From: Trochalopteron elliotii
Lineage: Eukaryota; Chordata; Aves; Passeriformes; Leiothrichidae
DNA: 64,000 bases
Reading direction: 5' to 3'
NCBI GenBank assembly: GCA_024734555.1
Contig: JANPWX010000215.1
Span: forward strand, 1,866,929 to 1,930,928
Positions 52,100-64,000 of this stretch are shown here, piece by piece (position 1 is the first letter of the stretch; the number at the start of each line of letters is the position of its first letter). The notes under the pieces were generated by a model. The model was not told where the DNA came from. It saw only the letters and a list, made by a program, of their open reading frames with translations, and ran no database searches. The position numbers and the translations under genes are program-made.

Positions 52100-55000
52100 C
52101 ATTAATAAAAAAAGACATTAAATGATTTTGTGTTTATATTTATTATCAGCAATACATCAGTTATGTAAAAATAACCCAGATGAAAATGTAAGACTTGTTA
52201 CATTTTCACATCATCTGTATTAACTGAATAAAGCTTAGTGACAATATACACAAATTTGCAGTAGTAGTTGTAAGTAAACATTTTGTGCATTAAAAAAGAA
52301 ATATACATAATTTAAAAAATAAAAATGCAATACACAATTTACAAATTAACATTAACCAAAAAAAAAAAAAGGTAAACATTCCTCAGACAGCTGCCTCCTC
52401 ATTCTACAAAATAAATATTCAAGTAAATTAAGTTAGGCAAAATAAACTCTTAATTCTTAACAATTTACATAAAGGTAAAAAGACAGATTTCCATTTAATT
52501 CAAGGTATATTTTACAGTGATTTACACATAGAGTTTTTAAATTGGTCTCTTCAAATTTTAAGATTGGAAAAAGAACTTTATTACATTTTGGCAGGAGGAA
52601 GGGGGTTTCAAAATTGATGCTTTATACCAAATATAAACAGGCTTGTGCAGTTGCATCAAAGCTTCAAAAAGGAACTGCTCCAGGACTCAAAGCAGACACA
52701 GTAAGCTAGAAACTACAGTTTTAAAAAGGAAAATATAAACCACCACATCAACAGGAAAATATCTACTCTGCTATTTTCTGAATGGTTTATTTGATCACTG
52801 GAAACATTACTTTCACAAACTAATAATCTACAGTAGTGGCTGCTTTAGGCACTGGATTTGTAGAAGCACTCTGATTTTTAAAGCAAATTGCTTTTCATTC
52901 TATATTGATAATTCGCATATTATTTTTTTCTGTTTCAATGCTAGAGGGCCTAATCACCTTTGCAACATTTAGATTTACATAGAATTTCAGCCCTCCTTAC
53001 AGCCCAGTATTTTTTCCTTGATAATGAGGGAAGCCATTCTGGCTTCAAATTTCCATGCACTTTGTTCATAGAAAAAATAATAATAAAAACGCACTCTAGA
53101 TTTTAAATGCAGCACTAGTATGATGCAGATGTGCACCAGATATTCACTGATCAGATATAAAATGCAACACATACTAAAATACTTGCATGGATTGCAAAGG
53201 CCAAACATACTTTAAAAACCCTCCTATCTCTTTGTTTATCCATTTAATACAGCAAGAAAAAGGAGATGTCATACCTTTAACTTCAAGTTATTAAATGCTT
53301 AGATATAGGACATAAAATTCTTCAAGGCAGGAACTAGGCAACAGCTCCTGCTAAGACCAGCCAGTGTCATAAATAAAGATGACTCACTGCCAATGAAAGA
53401 AACCCTGTTCCCTCAATGCCTGCTTGGTCCAACACTATTCGACAACACAGAATCAGACTTTTAAAAGAACAGAAATCATTATTAAAATCTGTCTCCACAT
53501 GTAGTTATGGTTCTTTATTACTTTATAATTTTCCATGGTTTGTTTTGTATGTCTGACAAAAGAGGAACCTACCAGGTTTTTCTTGTTTTCTACTCAAGAA
53601 TGCTGAGAATTAAAATTATCAAGATTTGTATTTTTGCAATGGATCTTTACAAGGTGATGTAAGACTGAATACTCCAATCCTGAAACACATATATGAATGA
53701 ACCACTGCTGTGGCAGGGGGCCACAAATCTCCAGCTGCAGCTGGATCAAGTTATAAAATGAGAACTTAAATCTGCACCAAAGATTGTTACCATTGTTCCC
53801 CTGCTCACTGTTCCCATTTGGGGAATACTACACAGTAGGATGAAGGTAATTTTCTTGATGCAGTAACACCACACTGATAATATGGCAGCGAAGTTAAAGT
53901 AGGACCAAAATCTCTCGTGAATATCCACAAAATGCTCATTGGTTTCAAGAATTATTCTACATAGAAAAAAGGTGTTTATTTCTAAGAACTGGTATTTCCC
54001 ATTGATTCCATGAGAGTTTTGTCATTGATATCAGTGGATCTGGGCCAAAGTTTGCAAAGCTAGTTTCATTCAGTGTGCAAAAACTGGTGCTTCTTGAATA
54101 AATAGAGTGATGAGTAGGCAGAAGTGGTTTAGGTTATAAAAAAGACCTGAGAACCTAATATTGAACTTTATGTAACAATTATTTTTGAGAGGTTGCCTGA
54201 TAAAGTTTTGTATTGCTTAGTAGTGGCACAGTCACTTGTATGTTCAGGCTGCACACAGAAGCCATTTGAGGAGAATTACCCTTCTCAGGTCACGGATCAC
54301 ATCCATAACAGCCATGTCACATGAGTGGCAAGTCAATGAGCTTCATGTTGGAAGCCTAACACTGAAAAGCCATGAGCATGGAAGAGGTTAACAGTGAGTT
54401 TTCATACCGCCAGAGTTTTTAAAAAGTCATGAATATTAAAATGGCAGAACTATTGATCTTATTGTTTACTTGCCTGTACACTCAGGAGTTTAACTGAATA
54501 ATTAAAAGAGTCTATTGAATTATCATAATTAGAAAAGACAAAACATCTCTGAGTATTGCACTGCCAGTAACAGTGAAAAAGCTCTCATTAACAGAAGGAA
54601 AGAAAAGTAAAACCATTTTATTTAGTTGAACAATCAGAATACCTTTTTAGACAAGAAGTATGTCACTCAGGATTATAGGGCAACCACTTTTCTTTTTCTT
54701 TTCTTTTTTTTTCTAACAAAGTTAACAAATATAAAAAATCTAGTCATAAACACCCTTCAAGGTACAATTAGAAACCAGCAGGACAATCTATACCAGTATA
54801 GGTAGATGGGGCAAGAAATTAGACACTTGTATTACTGCCATGGTGTAGAGTACAAATGGCTGCTGTGATGAGGAATGGTGTGTGTACAGCAAACGTTGCA
54901 GCTGATTCCATCCCGTCACAGTCCAAACTGAACACTACTCTCTTCAGGATTCAAGACCTGTCCACTTGACACTCCTTGCACAAGATACATCATTATTTTT

Positions 55001-55851
55001 TTCTGAAAAGAGGCAGTTTCTATGGCAATACTAGTTAAGTGCATATCATGCTGCACTAATATAGTGCAAAAATTTGCCTTTAGCAAAAAAGATGCAGGCA
55101 ACAGTTTGAGTTAGAGAAAGTAGAAACGTATTGTAACATATACAGCAGGTATTTTTTTCCAGACACCAACCACTAGAAAACAGTGAATCTGAGAATGCCT
55201 CCTTTCTGGATGTACATGAGGCCTTTATAATTTGGAGTGGTAACAGGACAGAATTTTGCAAGAATTTTGCCCTCTTAGACGCAGGTTAACACAAGTTATC
55301 ATCAACTGGCAAACTGTTGAACTTGCTCAGTGGGTTAATCCCAGTTAAAAGTTAATATTGTACTAAGCACTAAAATGCTCTTCATCACATATATAATCTG
55401 ATAGAATAATACATATGGTTCAACTGAGTATATATGTTATGTTTGAATATAAAGAGTCATAGACAGCTTGGTACAAACTTGTCATGCGTACTGATTATAC
55501 TTGGTTAATGATGCAGGGGCTTCCAAGTGTTAATACTATGTCAGCTACAGTATTCTGGAGGCAAAGTGCTGCTCAGTTCTAGGACTGAGGAAACACCACA
55601 GATCTCCAAATGCAGTGTCTATTGTGATTCTGCCTGATTTCTCAGTGCTGATGGTCTAAAGTAAAGCAATAATACCTTGAATATCGGTAGGCATTGTGAA
55701 ATCCATCCTTCTTTACCTATGCATGTGCAGTTATAAAAAAGAAAAAGTCAAAACACTTAATCCACTCCATAGAAAATCCCTGTGGCTTTGGACACCTTCT
55801 GATTTCATTTCTATAGTTTAGACTCCATTTGTCACCATGAGAAGTTGTATT
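52100..55851 (-). other. THSD7A: Probable THSD7A 3' UTR
   Basis: About 3.7 kb of AT-rich sequence without repeats lies directly downstream of the stop codon. Minus-strand AATAAA signals occur at 54617-54622, 53975-53980, 53514-53519, 52786-52791, 52577-52582 and 52139-52144. The last is followed by a drop in recognisable UTR character, so I place the main end near 52100. Mammalian THSD7A has a 3' UTR of several kilobases, which fits. The exact cleavage site cannot be fixed from sequence alone, and shorter forms are likely. Confidence 0.5.
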
Positions 55852-55936
55852 TTACATGTCTGCATCTCCATCATAAGCCAAGGTTAAAGGTTTCAGTCGG
55901 TTGTTCTGCCTTCTCTGGGGCTTCTTTGGCTTTTTG
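55852..55936 (-). CDS. THSD7A: THSD7A last coding exon: cytoplasmic tail
   Basis: THSD7A is a large single-pass membrane glycoprotein of endothelial cells and kidney podocytes, with an ectodomain of many thrombospondin type-1 repeats. In people it is an autoantigen in membranous nephropathy. This 85-bp exon follows the acceptor CTTATTGTTTCAG. Its first base completes a Cys codon (TG from the previous exon plus C). It then encodes 27 residues that begin KKPKKPQRR, continue NNRLKPLTLAYDGDADM, and end at TAA (55852-55854). The basic residues right after the membrane helix fit the positive-inside rule. The sequence matches my memory of mammalian THSD7A almost exactly, so very strong conservation of the tail is likely. 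THSD7B is the closest alternative but fits less well. Confidence 0.96.
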
Positions 55937-57572
55937 CTGAAACAATAAGATAACTTGTAAATAGAAAAAGCAACTAATAACATACGAAAATGTATTTCAG
56001 TCTTAAATGAAAGATGAGCATGTTGATAATGCATTCAGTTGTTTGTTTATAAAAGCTATAAGCCTAAAATCTTCACTGGGATCACTAATTATCTCTTTAT
56101 CAACCCAAAGCAGTATCTAATTCAAAGCTCATTAGTTCAGAAACAAACAACTATGGTGCTGAAGTGACTTGATGAAACCCTTGGCAGGTACTCTTGCAAC
56201 ATCACTCAGTTTTCAGAAGAATTCAGTACCTGCCATGCAATATTTGGTCAGGTATCAAAGCTGTAATCAGGTTCTTTTAAATTATGTGACTCAAATATTA
56301 AACCACTCTTGACACATCAAGAGTTTTCGCAGGAAAGATCCATCTTTTGATTGGTTTTATCTCATTAAAATTGTTGGAATGACTACAATTAATTCTAGAT
56401 GTTATAATCAAACCAGTCGTTAACAGCAGAGGTAAGATTGTTCGCCATGATGTTCCTTGTCTAGCCTTGAATTAGATTTTAATCCAGCAGTATTTCCAAT
56501 CCATTTGATATAGTTTTAAAAAATAACCAGGCCAAAGGAAAATGAATGTTTATCCATGCTTTAGTACTTATCTTCTTTTAGAGTGTAATGTAAACATTTC
56601 TTTAAATAAGACCTGTGCACCAGGCCAAAATCTTATTTCAGCTGTGTCACTTAGGCTGTTCAAATCTGAATCTCTTATATGAAACCTTTTGTTACAATGA
56701 TTTGTAGTAGCCACAGGTTCCAGTCCAAATAATCTGTTGTGTTGCTGAATGCTAATGTATTTCCTTTTCCTCAAACTTCATCTCCCCAAAAAACCAACCA
56801 ACTTTCCAAAAAAAAAAAAAGACCACTAAAAACCCCAAACAAACAAAAAACAAAACCCAAACCAAACCAACCAACCAACCAAAAACAAACGAAAAAACCC
56901 AAACAAATTTTTATATTATCTAGACAGAAGTGAGGTTTTGGGCAAAGTTTACTGAATGGCAAACATACCCAGAAGCCCCCCAAATGCCTACTAATGTAGT
57001 ACACACCAAAAGCCTGATGCATATGACCACACTTCCCTCACCTTTCACCTGTACTGTCATCTGCATCAGAAATTCCAAACAGGACCTAGAAAACTTCAAG
57101 GGAGCACATTCTCAAAGGTGTCTCATTCAAGAAAGTATTATTTCACATATTAAAAAGATGAGAAAGTTTTCAGATTTTTTCTGGTTCTGTATCTCTATAT
57201 CTTGTCAAATATAAAATATGATTTGCTTGGTTACTAAATTTCCTTCTTGCTATTTCCTCTCAGTATTTTTTGATACAGACACAATAAAATTATTCTGGAC
57301 ACTGTATAAAACAACCGAGATAAACTGAGCAAAAATGAACTGTACACTAAGCTAACCCATATTTGTAAGTTCTTATATTCTCAGAAGAGCATGTGGTGAT
57401 CCATCATCTGGAGTACCAGCAGAATCTACTAACTTGAGTCTGGACAAAAGGACACAGAAAATTAAACACTGTAGTTCACAGAAGCGCCTGCAGTTTCTAC
57501 AGCAACAGATGCAAACATTTTCATTACAGTCTGTGAGGGGACTCTTTTCTTATAAATAATTAAAGAACTCAC
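55937..57572 (-). other. THSD7A: THSD7A intron (last coding intron)
   Basis: A GT-AG intron of 1,636 bp between the membrane-helix exon and the tail exon (donor GTGAGT on the minus strand, acceptor TTTCAG). It contains the third A/C-rich tract at 56783-56907. No other exon seen. Confidence 0.9.
56783..56907. repeat. A/C-rich tract inside the THSD7A intron
   Basis: Plus strand almost entirely A and C (AAACCAACC, AAACCCC, AACCAACCAACC), very like the tracts at 46508 and 46993. It would be a U/G-rich run in the THSD7A pre-mRNA. ORFs over it are artefacts. Confidence 0.9.
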
Positions 57573-57660
57573 CAGGCTAGATAGATCATAGAAACAATAA
57601 AGATGAGTAAAACAAATGCACCAGCAGCTACACCATAAACCCAGGTCTTCAGCCTCCCAT
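57573..57660 (-). CDS. THSD7A: THSD7A exon: transmembrane helix
   Basis: This 88-bp exon is bounded by acceptor TTCCTTTTAG and donor GTGAGT. The first two bases (AT) complete an Asp codon begun by G at the end of the previous exon. Then come 28 codons starting GRLKTWVYG, with the helix AAGAFVLLIFIVSMIYLA, and TG at the end begins the Cys completed by the next exon. The helix has about 20 hydrophobic residues and small Gly/Ala residues at its start. With the basic tail that follows, it defines a type I membrane protein. Phase agrees on both sides. Confidence 0.97.
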
Positions 57661-60600
57661 CTAAAAGGAATGAATGTTAGTCAGTAGTGTTTGAGTTAGT
57701 CTTGTTGAATTATTAGTTCTGATACAGCATAGAAATACTTTAATAACCCAAAATAAACGTCTTCACTAGAAATTACAGTATAATCAGAGTAAATATTGTT
57801 AAATAACTGAGCAATTACTTCTCTGTGCTCTGCTTTTCAGTTGAAGTCAGGATAATTCAAACAGAGCTGAGATCTGGGGCAGAGGCAGCAGGTGAGACCC
57901 AGAAACTCAGCTTTGGGGCCCTCTGGTAGCAAGCAGTGTGATCACAGGGCAGGGCATCAGCCTGGGACTCATTTAGTATCATTTTCTATTCTAGCTCTGG
58001 TAAAGCAATCTGCCTGTTATATTTATTCTTGTTCCTATTTACTTATATGTTTTTAAATGTTCTTAGCATGCTGCATGTCATCCAGCCCTTAACTGCACAT
58101 ACACAACTTCTACTACTGCATACAGTAGTAAAATTTTAAAATGTCTTTCCCTACCAAATGCAAGTTTCGTTGTTACAAATAACTTCTCCTCACAGAATAA
58201 AAATACACAAAAAAAGACAACCCATGCTCATAAATAAAACAAATGTCGTTAATAAGGACGGTATTTATGTGCAGCCTGTGCAGTTTGTATTTTGGACATG
58301 ATGTCCCTGGATGTTTAGGCATACATACCACTCTCCTTCTTGCCTCAGATGCACCCATGTCTATGAGGAAAATGAGTGACTTTGTCTGTGGGGTTTTGCT
58401 CTGCCCCCAAATGATCTTGTCTAACATGTCACAACTAAAGGTGAGTGCATGCTTGTTTGACTCGCTACTTTTATCAAACTCATTTTTCAAATTTCTAAAT
58501 GGCTTTTTGCAAGCATTATTTTACAGAGGGTTAGCTAGCCTTGTTGCCTCTCCTTGACACACAAGAATCATTTTTATAAAACTGAATTACTTCATTTTCA
58601 AGTGGTACAAGTTCTATTTCATGAAGTTGTATTTTCAACGTAAGCAAATACAGCTAAAATTTTTCTGACCAAACACTTAGTGCTTCTCATTAACTCTGCA
58701 GAACCAAAAGACATCATCAATGCAGTTTCTATTTCCACAATAATATTAACAGAAGTTAGACTAAGCTTGCTTGGTTACATAGTAGTGCTCTCCATTGCTA
58801 TGCAGTTAAGCTGAGGCTTTCTGGTCTGTAGCAATGCAAAGTCTTGCTGTCATGTGGAAAAGTTATTCAAGACTAATCTATATCAGAACATTTTACCTTT
58901 GTTACCTTAATCAACCTAATGAAACATTACAACTGATAATAACTGACATGACTGAAATAACTGATCTGTTAAAGATTAATGGAACAGTAGAGTTGACCTG
59001 ACATATCCTATGATATGATAATATCAATGAGAAGAATTCATACTTTAGTACTGCTAAATAGGTTAGTTTCCTCTCTCCGTGGCTTATTTCCATTGGTAAA
59101 TGCAAGAAGTTTAAGTTTTTTCCAGGTTGGCTTCTTTTAAAATAGTAACATCTCCTTGAAAAAAGGCTGACAATATCTTGTATACAGATTTATTTGTTTT
59201 TGTCAAAGCAAGGAACTCTGTTAATGAGGTCATTCCTATTATGCAACTACTCTCATCTATCTCAGGCTTTCTGAATTCCCTCTGGACAGATTGTTTCTAA
59301 GTATGCAAGGGAATTGGCATCTCAGATTCATCTTTTTGTGGTAATTCCTCAGCCCAGACAACTGAAGAGAATAGTTTTTAATACCTTCCTTTCTGGAATG
59401 CAATGTAATTTGTGGAAGAAAATGAAAGAACTATTTTATATCTAGACTTAGAAACTGTGAGGAAAAGAATAATCATGCCAGAGTAAACCCAAACCTTTCC
59501 AATAGATATCCAACGCTAAAATAAAACAATCAAGCCTAAATCTCATCTGAATTGGAAAATGTTCACTTTCTCTCACACTTGCTCATAACTTCACTGCATA
59601 AAGTTTTAGTTCTATTGAGTATATTTGAGGTTATCTGAACAGAGATGTGTTTCCTTCTCAACTCGAATTACATAAAATTGGTGAGTTTTCATGAAGTTTC
59701 TCAAATGTACCTTGCTCCAAAACCCTCCCTGAGCTCACATGAGTGTCCATATTCCTAAACTGTTGAAGGCGACTGCCTGATATTTGCTTATTGTTATCAC
59801 TCTGCATGCTACAACACACCCTCTGTAGTTTTCAGGAGGGTTTAACTAAAATGAGTAAATGATAACACATTTGGTAAGACACTGTTTTTTGAAAGAGGAC
59901 CAGAAAAGTTTAGTTTTCTACTTTTTATTGTTGATTAAAGTACTTGGAGTTAAGACCATTTTATTGCAGGTATCAAATATAATATCAAAGTACAAATAAC
60001 AGTAAATACTAGTAGGACTAATGGGATCTAACATAAATGTTTCTAATTTCTAACCCAAACATTATTTAATCTGCTTATTAGAAATATTTTTATAAGTCTC
60101 AACTTGAAACATTTTATAGATCATGCATGTAAAGATAGCGCTTTCAATTCTGCAATTAAAAACATTCAAAAGCCCTTTAGAAATAAATGACCACCCTAAT
60201 ATACAAGTGCATTAGTATATTTAGCCCTATGTGACTTAAGAGACACTTAAGATGATGACCAATTACTCTCTTCTATATTAATAATATTTTGGACAATCAA
60301 CCTATCTCTTTAAGTGAAAGTATTTTGTTAATTAAAGTTTTCTTTAAATCTAAATATTTAGTAGTGCTAGAAAATATTTACTGACATCTGATTATATGAT
60401 GGAATTTATGAAGTTTATTTTTTGCCACTCTTGCATATAAGACTTTGCTCAGCTCTAAAGAATATGGTCCATCATAAAAGCAAATACTGCTTGTAGACAC
60501 TTAGAGCAGGCCTAGGCTAAATATCAGTAATATGGTTAGTCAAACAGCATTTGACTAACATGAATTAGTTTAAATATGGATATGTCAGAAAAGCATTAGC

Positions 60601-61040
60601 ATGCCTATACTGATTATTTTCCTACAATTGATGCTATGGCTGCAAATTTTAAGAAGCCTTTACTCTTAGCAGTCTTCAGTGCTATCTTTTCATTCCTCTG
60701 TCAACACACTTATTGGTTAAGACCATAGTGTAATATACTGGCTTGCACCTTTGCAGCAAACTCCTTTCTACAGTCACATTTCAAATAGCTTCTGTGAATT
60801 TTAACAGGTAGAGTGGCTAAAAGGAAATCTGCACTATAAGATTTCACTAAATATATTGATGGAGTAGTGAGAGGGCTAGGTGTTTACTTATGTCTCTTCC
60901 TTTTTTTCACTGAGAGTACCTATCTGCCTTCTTAAATGAACAGTCAAGAGTTTTTCTGGTCTTCCTAGGTATACAAAAATATAAATGCCAGACCCTGCAG
61001 CAGTACTTAGCACTAAGAACTGCTCATTGCATGACTTCAC
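57661..61040 (-). other. THSD7A: THSD7A intron
   Basis: A GT-AG intron of 3,380 bp, AT-rich. Open segments such as 58173-58490 lack splice context and known motifs. No repeat family recognised. Confidence 0.9.
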
Positions 61041-61251
61041 CTGGACCAAAAGGCTGTAGAAACCAGGTCCTTCCTCGTCCTGACTGGTTACTGGAAGGCT
61101 GGGTAGGGTTCACAGCTCGACTGGTTTTCACATCTCCCTTTTTGTCCTCCATGGTGGGGATCACCACCACCGGGATGAGAGTGCACTGCTCGAGTGTGCC
61201 ATCAGAGGACATAACTTCAGTGTATCCGTCTTCACAACTGCATGCTCTAGT
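61041..61251 (-). CDS. THSD7A: THSD7A exon: last Cys-rich segment and membrane-proximal stalk
   Basis: This 211-bp exon follows acceptor TTGTTCCCTACAG and ends at donor GTGAAG. It encodes 70 codons plus the G of a split Asp. It starts TRACSCEDGYTEVMSS, with three cysteines in the first 25 residues or so closing the last thrombospondin-type module. It then forms a Pro/Ser/Thr-rich stalk (CTLIPVVVIPTMED, then NPTQPSSNQSGRGRTW) leading to FGP before the membrane exon. SSNQSG contains an N-glycosylation sequon (N-Q-S). The phase-0 start fits the exon at 61603-61685, which ends on a complete Glu codon. Confidence 0.97.
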
Positions 61252-61602
61252 CTGTAGGGAACAAGTGTTTTACAATGTGCAGCAGAAAAACAAGGTTTTC
61301 TGGGAGCTATAAGGCATAACAACATGGATAACTGGAAGAGAAGACTGTTTTGATGAGTGCTAGCCTGGAGAGTACCTCTTCATATATTTTTATGCGAGTT
61401 CATACCATATCAACAGAGATTACTGAAATTTAACTGAATTGTAATTTAATTGAAAGGTGGAAAATTGCGCGAGGTGGATTTTAACAAATTCGTGACTAGT
61501 AAAATCTCTGAGAATACTTTTTGTTGGCATAATCTTTGTAATCAAGAGATGTGTGGGAAGCCCTCCTGGGGGTGTTCTATGCTCCAATGCAGTAGCACAT
61601 AC
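61252..61602 (-). other. THSD7A: THSD7A short intron
   Basis: A 351-bp GT-AG intron (donor GTATGT, acceptor CCCTACAG on the minus strand), unusually short beside its neighbours. No other feature seen. Confidence 0.95.
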
Positions 61603-61685
61603 CTCACTGCAGTAAGCGTGGGGTTGGCTGCACGGTGGGTTACATGACCTGTCAGCATCTGGTTGGCGCATCACTAAACAGCCCC
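61603..61685 (-). CDS. THSD7A: THSD7A exon: part of the last thrombospondin-type module
   Basis: This 83-bp exon lies between acceptor TTTTCTGTCCTACAG and donor GTATGT. Its first two bases (GG) complete a codon begun in an exon beyond this window. Then come 27 codons, starting GCLVMRQPDADRSC and ending CSQPHAYCSE, with four cysteines, as expected for a disulphide-rich extracellular module. It joins in frame with the next exon (…CSE then TRACSC). It is the most upstream THSD7A exon present; the rest of the gene, including nearly all the thrombospondin repeats and the signal peptide, lies past position 64000. Confidence 0.96.
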
Positions 61686-64000
61686 CTGTAGGACAGAAAA
61701 TCATATTTTCACATGGCAATACCTCACCACTGATGAAATCACTTGCTGCACTATATCATGGATGACAATCCTGTTGCTAATCTGAATGTAAGAGTCCTTC
61801 TTTTATTCTAAGGTGAAGGGTAATTGGATTCAGGTATTTTCTGATACGTAGAGTACAGATACAGCAAATGTATTTAATTTCATGTGCATTTTAGAGAACT
61901 AATATTTGGAAATGGAGCCTTTTGTTTTCCTCTTTTTTCCTTTGGTGGATTGCCTAAAAAACCAATTTAAATGCTTTGTTGTACTCAAGGGAACAGATTT
62001 GGTTCTCTAGGGCCCTCCTTATGACTTACATATTAAAACTGTGGCCACAATAGAAATAAAAGCATCTTTTTTCTTTATATTTTTTCCTGTTGAACTGAAA
62101 ACAAGTTACTCATTCTGTTTATGAAAGGATACCTGTTTTCTGCTGCTACTGGGTAACTTTTACACGTGCCTTTATGAATCAAGGCTTCATGTTAGTCTGA
62201 GATTTTATGAAAGGAAAGCAGATTTATCTGTAAAGCATGTACTGAATGTTACAATACTAATGAATGATATTGTGGGTTTCAGTGTTTTCTTTTTTTTATA
62301 CAGACCTGGTTTTCATTTCTACAGCTTAGTGCAGTTATTGTTATGGACCAATACACACAATCAGGCTTTCACTATCATTTCAGCCAGAATGACTTTAAAA
62401 TGCATTTAGAATCAGTTTCAATTTACCCGTGTTTCCTTTTAGCTTATAGAAGAGGGATATGCACCACATTGTTTAAAATTTATACTGGTACAGGACAACT
62501 TATCATGCATCTCCCAAACTAATGCCATTTTAATACTGGTGTGATATGATGATGAAATCCTGATAGCTGAGGTTGGTCACAACCATAGCAGATGCAGTTA
62601 GTTGTGGTTATGTAGATCCAGGTGTTAACGGGATGGCTGGTGAAGAACAAAGAAAACCCTGCTGGTTGCCGTAAGTTCCCCCCTCCCCAGAAAATAAAAT
62701 CATACATCCTAGCATAAAAATCACATGCCTGTGGGAATCTATGTAATAAAATATCAGTCATCCAAGGAAGCAGAAGGAAAGAGTTGCCTCATTGCCCATG
62801 GGAAATAACACCTTCAAGTAAAAAAGAACTATTCAGCACCATGATATTATGCAAGGAAATAAATAGAAAAAGACCCTAAAATACCAACAAAACTCACAAT
62901 AATTATTCAAAAATGTCTGAATTAAAACACACTATGTTAGAGCCAAATGTGCAGGAATAAGACTGACAGTAATCAGAGATATGGGTTGCCTCTGAATCAA
63001 AATGGGTAATCACAATTTAAATTAATCATGTATGTGCGTCTATCACATCCAGGAGCTTGTAAATACTGTAGCTTATACAAAAGACTTTCAGAAAATGTAC
63101 AAATGTAAATTAAATTCTGGTTCACTACTGTATATTTAATGTAGAGAAGTTCCCTCCACATTATATATTAATATAACAGAATATTATATTTAAGCACTGC
63201 ATTTGAAAACTATCATAAAATTCATGAAAACTATATTTTTACATTTAATAGAAACACATGAAAAATATAGTTTTGTGTAGCATGGAGACCAGTGATTGCA
63301 TGTTCTGGAATATTCCATTAGTCTTCCTTTCAAATCAGAAAGTTACCACAGCTTTAAGGCCACATACAAACAAACTTTGAAAAAAAAGTGATACAATATA
63401 GGTCTGAGGTTTGTCTGCCTTGGAAGTCCCATTATGAAAAATCTGCCAATAATACACAGTCATACATTTATTTTTCTTTCCTAGAATTTATCACAAGGTT
63501 GTATTTAGTCACATCAGAAGAAATTATTATTTTCATGTGACTGACTGTGATTTATGAATATATTCTGATTTTAACATCTCAGAGCCATAATCTCCAAGAT
63601 GCTATTTACTTCAAATCCTATAGGACCTTTCACAGATAATATCCTATATTAATCTCAATAAGAATTCTTACTTAGAGTTTTACTTACCATAGAAACATCT
63701 TAGCTAAGCAGGAAGCAATCAAGGTGCATAAATAATGCCCTGTTGCATTTCTTGTGAACAAGATGTGTTTTAATAGTCCTACACCACAAGATAAGATTTG
63801 CAAGAGACTTTGAGCTATTATTTCAACACTTTGTAAAAATAACACAAATAACTGTTACAACAGACAGTAGTGGTGGACTCCATCCTGAAGAAGTATTGTG
63901 GTAGCAGCACATAAATAACAGCTCCCCTGCAATGACTGACCTGACAGCAGCTGGCATTGAGGGTATGTTTACACTCTCTGGGATTCTTTTACTATCACTG
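61686..64000 (-). other. THSD7A: THSD7A intron, continues past the window edge
   Basis: At least 2,315 bp of AT-rich intron. I looked for another Cys-rich exon and found none. It holds a 14-bp inverted repeat (63227-63274). Confidence 0.85.
63227..63274. repeat. Inverted repeat, 14-bp arms, in THSD7A intron
   Basis: AAAACTATATTTTT (63227-63240) and its exact reverse complement AAAAATATAGTTTT (63261-63274), with a 20-nt spacer. AT-rich, so less surprising than the other two hairpins. Confidence 0.8.

Noticed and set aside
55852..61685. Assignment to the paralogue THSD7B
   Set aside because: The stalk, helix and DGDADM tail agree with THSD7A as I know it; a database search would settle it.

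Overview
The window is vertebrate nuclear DNA, almost certainly from a bird and probably a songbird. The evidence is a set of split GT-AG exons of a known vertebrate gene, several relics of the avian CR1 retrotransposon, and an LTR whose start I recognise from passerine genomes. Base composition is AT-rich. There are no operons, ribosome binding sites or dense ORFs, and nearly all short ORFs here are chance openings or sit inside repeats.

The one gene I can name is the 3' end of THSD7A (thrombospondin type-1 domain-containing protein 7A) on the minus strand. Four coding exons lie at 61603-61685, 61041-61251, 57573-57660 and 55852-55936. They join in phase and give the membrane-proximal ectodomain, the single transmembrane helix and the short cytoplasmic tail ending DADM. 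About 154 residues of a protein normally well over 1,600 residues long are present; the rest lies beyond position 64000. A long AT-rich 3' UTR probably runs from 55851 down to about 52100.

Positions 1 to about 52000 are a non-coding stretch downstream of THSD7A, apart from low-confidence exon candidates. In other vertebrates PHF14 lies on this side in convergent orientation, but I recognise none of its exons. The stretch holds a nested LTR pair (571-1736, an antisense LTR-like element inside an older ERVL-type LTR, with a 6-bp duplicated target), four CR1 fragments (about 2170, 31365, 37145 and 50150), microsatellites, and three A/C-rich tracts, one of them in the last THSD7A intron. It also holds a small isolated CpG island at about 38764-38960 containing a CTCF-like motif, and two perfect hairpins (18893-18923 and 41965-42000).

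The most uncertain but potentially interesting signals are three plus-strand open segments bounded by plausible splice sites (10397-10674, 25736-25849, 47901-48014). The last two are each 114 bp and phase-compatible. I do not recognise a protein in them and no new system is demonstrated.
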